This document shows positions 6,218 to 6,800 of a stretch of DNA of 6,800 nt, in pieces. The stretch spans positions 1 through 6,800 of the forward strand of contig CAMGDO010000048.1 in the NCBI GenBank assembly GCA_946042585.1, written 5' to 3'. A model generated the notes under the pieces. It saw only the letters and a list, made by a program, of their open reading frames with translations. It was not told where the DNA came from and did no database searches. This stretch comes from an uncultured Clostridia bacterium. GTDB taxonomy: Bacteria; Bacillota; Clostridia; Christensenellales; Aristaeellaceae. A program made the translations under genes and the position numbers. Within the stretch, counting starts at the first letter, position 1, and each line of letters opens with the position of its first letter.

Positions 6218-6755
6218 ATGCCGCTTGTCAATACACGCGAAATGTTCAAGAAGGCCTACGACGGCGGTTACGCCATCGGCGCTTTCAATGTCAACAACAT
6301 GGAAATCATTCAGGGTATCGTCGAGGGCGCTGCCGCCCAGAAGGCTCCCCTGATTCTGCAGGTCAGCAAGGGCGCCCGCGCCTATGCCAATCACACCTAT
6401 CTGGTCAAGCTGGTGGAAGCGGCTGTTGCCACCTCCGGCCTGCCCATCGCGCTGCATCTGGATCACGGCCCTGATTTTGAAACCTGCAAGAGCTGCATTG
6501 ACGGCGGCTTCACCTCCGTGATGATCGACGGCAGCCATCTGCCGTTTGAAAAGAACATCGAAGAGACCCGCAAGGTGGTGGAATACGCCCATAAGTATGG
6601 CGTGACCGTCGAAGCCGAGCTGGGCCGTCTGGCCGGCGTGGAGGATGACGTGAAGGTGTCCGCCGCCGATTCTTCCTACACCCGTCCCGAGGAAGTGGAA
6701 GAATTCGCCACTGCGACGGGCTGCGACAGCCTGGCCATTGCCATTGGCACCAGCC
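6218..6755 (+). CDS. fba: Class II fructose-bisphosphate aldolase, 3' end missing (assembly end)
   Basis: Zinc-dependent aldolase cleaving fructose 1,6-bisphosphate to dihydroxyacetone phosphate and glyceraldehyde 3-phosphate in glycolysis; the related ketose-bisphosphate/tagatose aldolases cannot be fully excluded. 179 complete codons are present out of about 285-310 expected. Visible family motifs are MPLVNTREMF at the start, YAIGAFNVNN (18-27), LHLDHG with catalytic Asp82 and zinc ligand His83, GFTSVMIDGSH (97-107), EAELG with Glu134, and AIAIGTS (173-179), which normally continues with zinc ligand His180. The real sequence stops one base into codon 180 (C at 6755, consistent with a His codon) and adapter follows. 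The open frame continuing to the stop at 6791 is artificial. A strong GAGGAGG and C-ending codon preference fit high expression. The remaining zinc His and phosphate-binding loop are lost with the contig end. Confidence 0.95.
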
Positions 6756-6800
6756 CTGTCTCTTATACACATCTCCGAGCCCACGAGACGTAGAGGAATC
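6756..6800 (+). other. Nextera/Tn5 sequencing adapter with index (artefact)
   Basis: CTGTCTCTTATACACATCT (6756-6774) is the Tn5 mosaic-end transposase sequence. CCGAGCCCACGAGAC (6775-6789) completes the Illumina Nextera read-through adapter. GTAGAGGA (6790-6797) fits an 8-base i7 index, as I recall N712. ATC (6798-6800) matches the start of the P7 tail. The order and spacing are exact, so this is library DNA left untrimmed at the contig end, not genome sequence. Confidence 0.98.

Noticed and set aside
5617..6249. Minus-strand frame of 210 codons opposite the GtrA gene
   Set aside because: Composition is typical of an antisense shadow, and the opposite strand encodes an unmistakable GtrA protein plus the aldolase promoter.
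6756..6774. Tn5 mosaic end read as a natural transposon end
   Set aside because: The hyperactive 19-base mosaic end is followed immediately by Illumina adapter and index bases, so it is library DNA, not an insertion in the genome.

Overview
The window looks like chromosomal DNA from a GC-rich Firmicute (Clostridia-like). The basis is strong GGAGG-type ribosome binding sites, sigma-A-like promoters with 17-bp spacers, tight operons, and protein families typical of that group: YrrD-like PRC-barrel, AI-2E family transporter, RpiB, GtrA and a class II aldolase. The genus cannot be fixed from the sequence alone. The last 45 bases are not biological. They are a Nextera/Tn5 sequencing adapter with an index, so the window ends at a raw contig end, probably from a shotgun or metagenome assembly.

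Bases 1-3229 are all transcribed leftward (minus strand), in two groups. The promoter-proximal pair is rpiB (sugar-phosphate isomerase, 2771-3229) and an MFS transporter (1594-2742), 28 bases apart. After a 153-base AT-rich gap with its own candidate promoter and a perfect inverted repeat come a PRC-barrel protein (1000-1440), a 44-residue membrane micro-protein (850-984) and an AI-2E family transporter that runs off the left edge (1-847). These three are packed with gaps of 15 and 2 bases.

Bases 3230-3450 are a divergent intergenic region with one good promoter facing each way. To its right, on the plus strand, is a three-gene overlapping operon: a 661-residue polytopic membrane protein that resembles GT-C-type glycosyltransferases (3451-5436), an 83-residue protein I do not recognise (5429-5680), and a GtrA family membrane protein (5677-6150). 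Together they suggest lipid-linked sugar transfer or cell-surface glycosylation, but no substrate can be read from the sequence. The glycolytic class II fructose-bisphosphate aldolase follows from its own promoter (6151-6179). It is cut at codon 180 by the adapter.

I see no CRISPR array, phage, insertion sequence, tRNA, rRNA or clear rho-independent terminator. The window is mostly ordinary core-genome content. The two points most worth attention are the adapter contamination at the right end, which creates false protein tails, and the GT-C / small protein / GtrA operon, which is the only candidate for a poorly described system. No stretch longer than about 220 bases lacks a gene.
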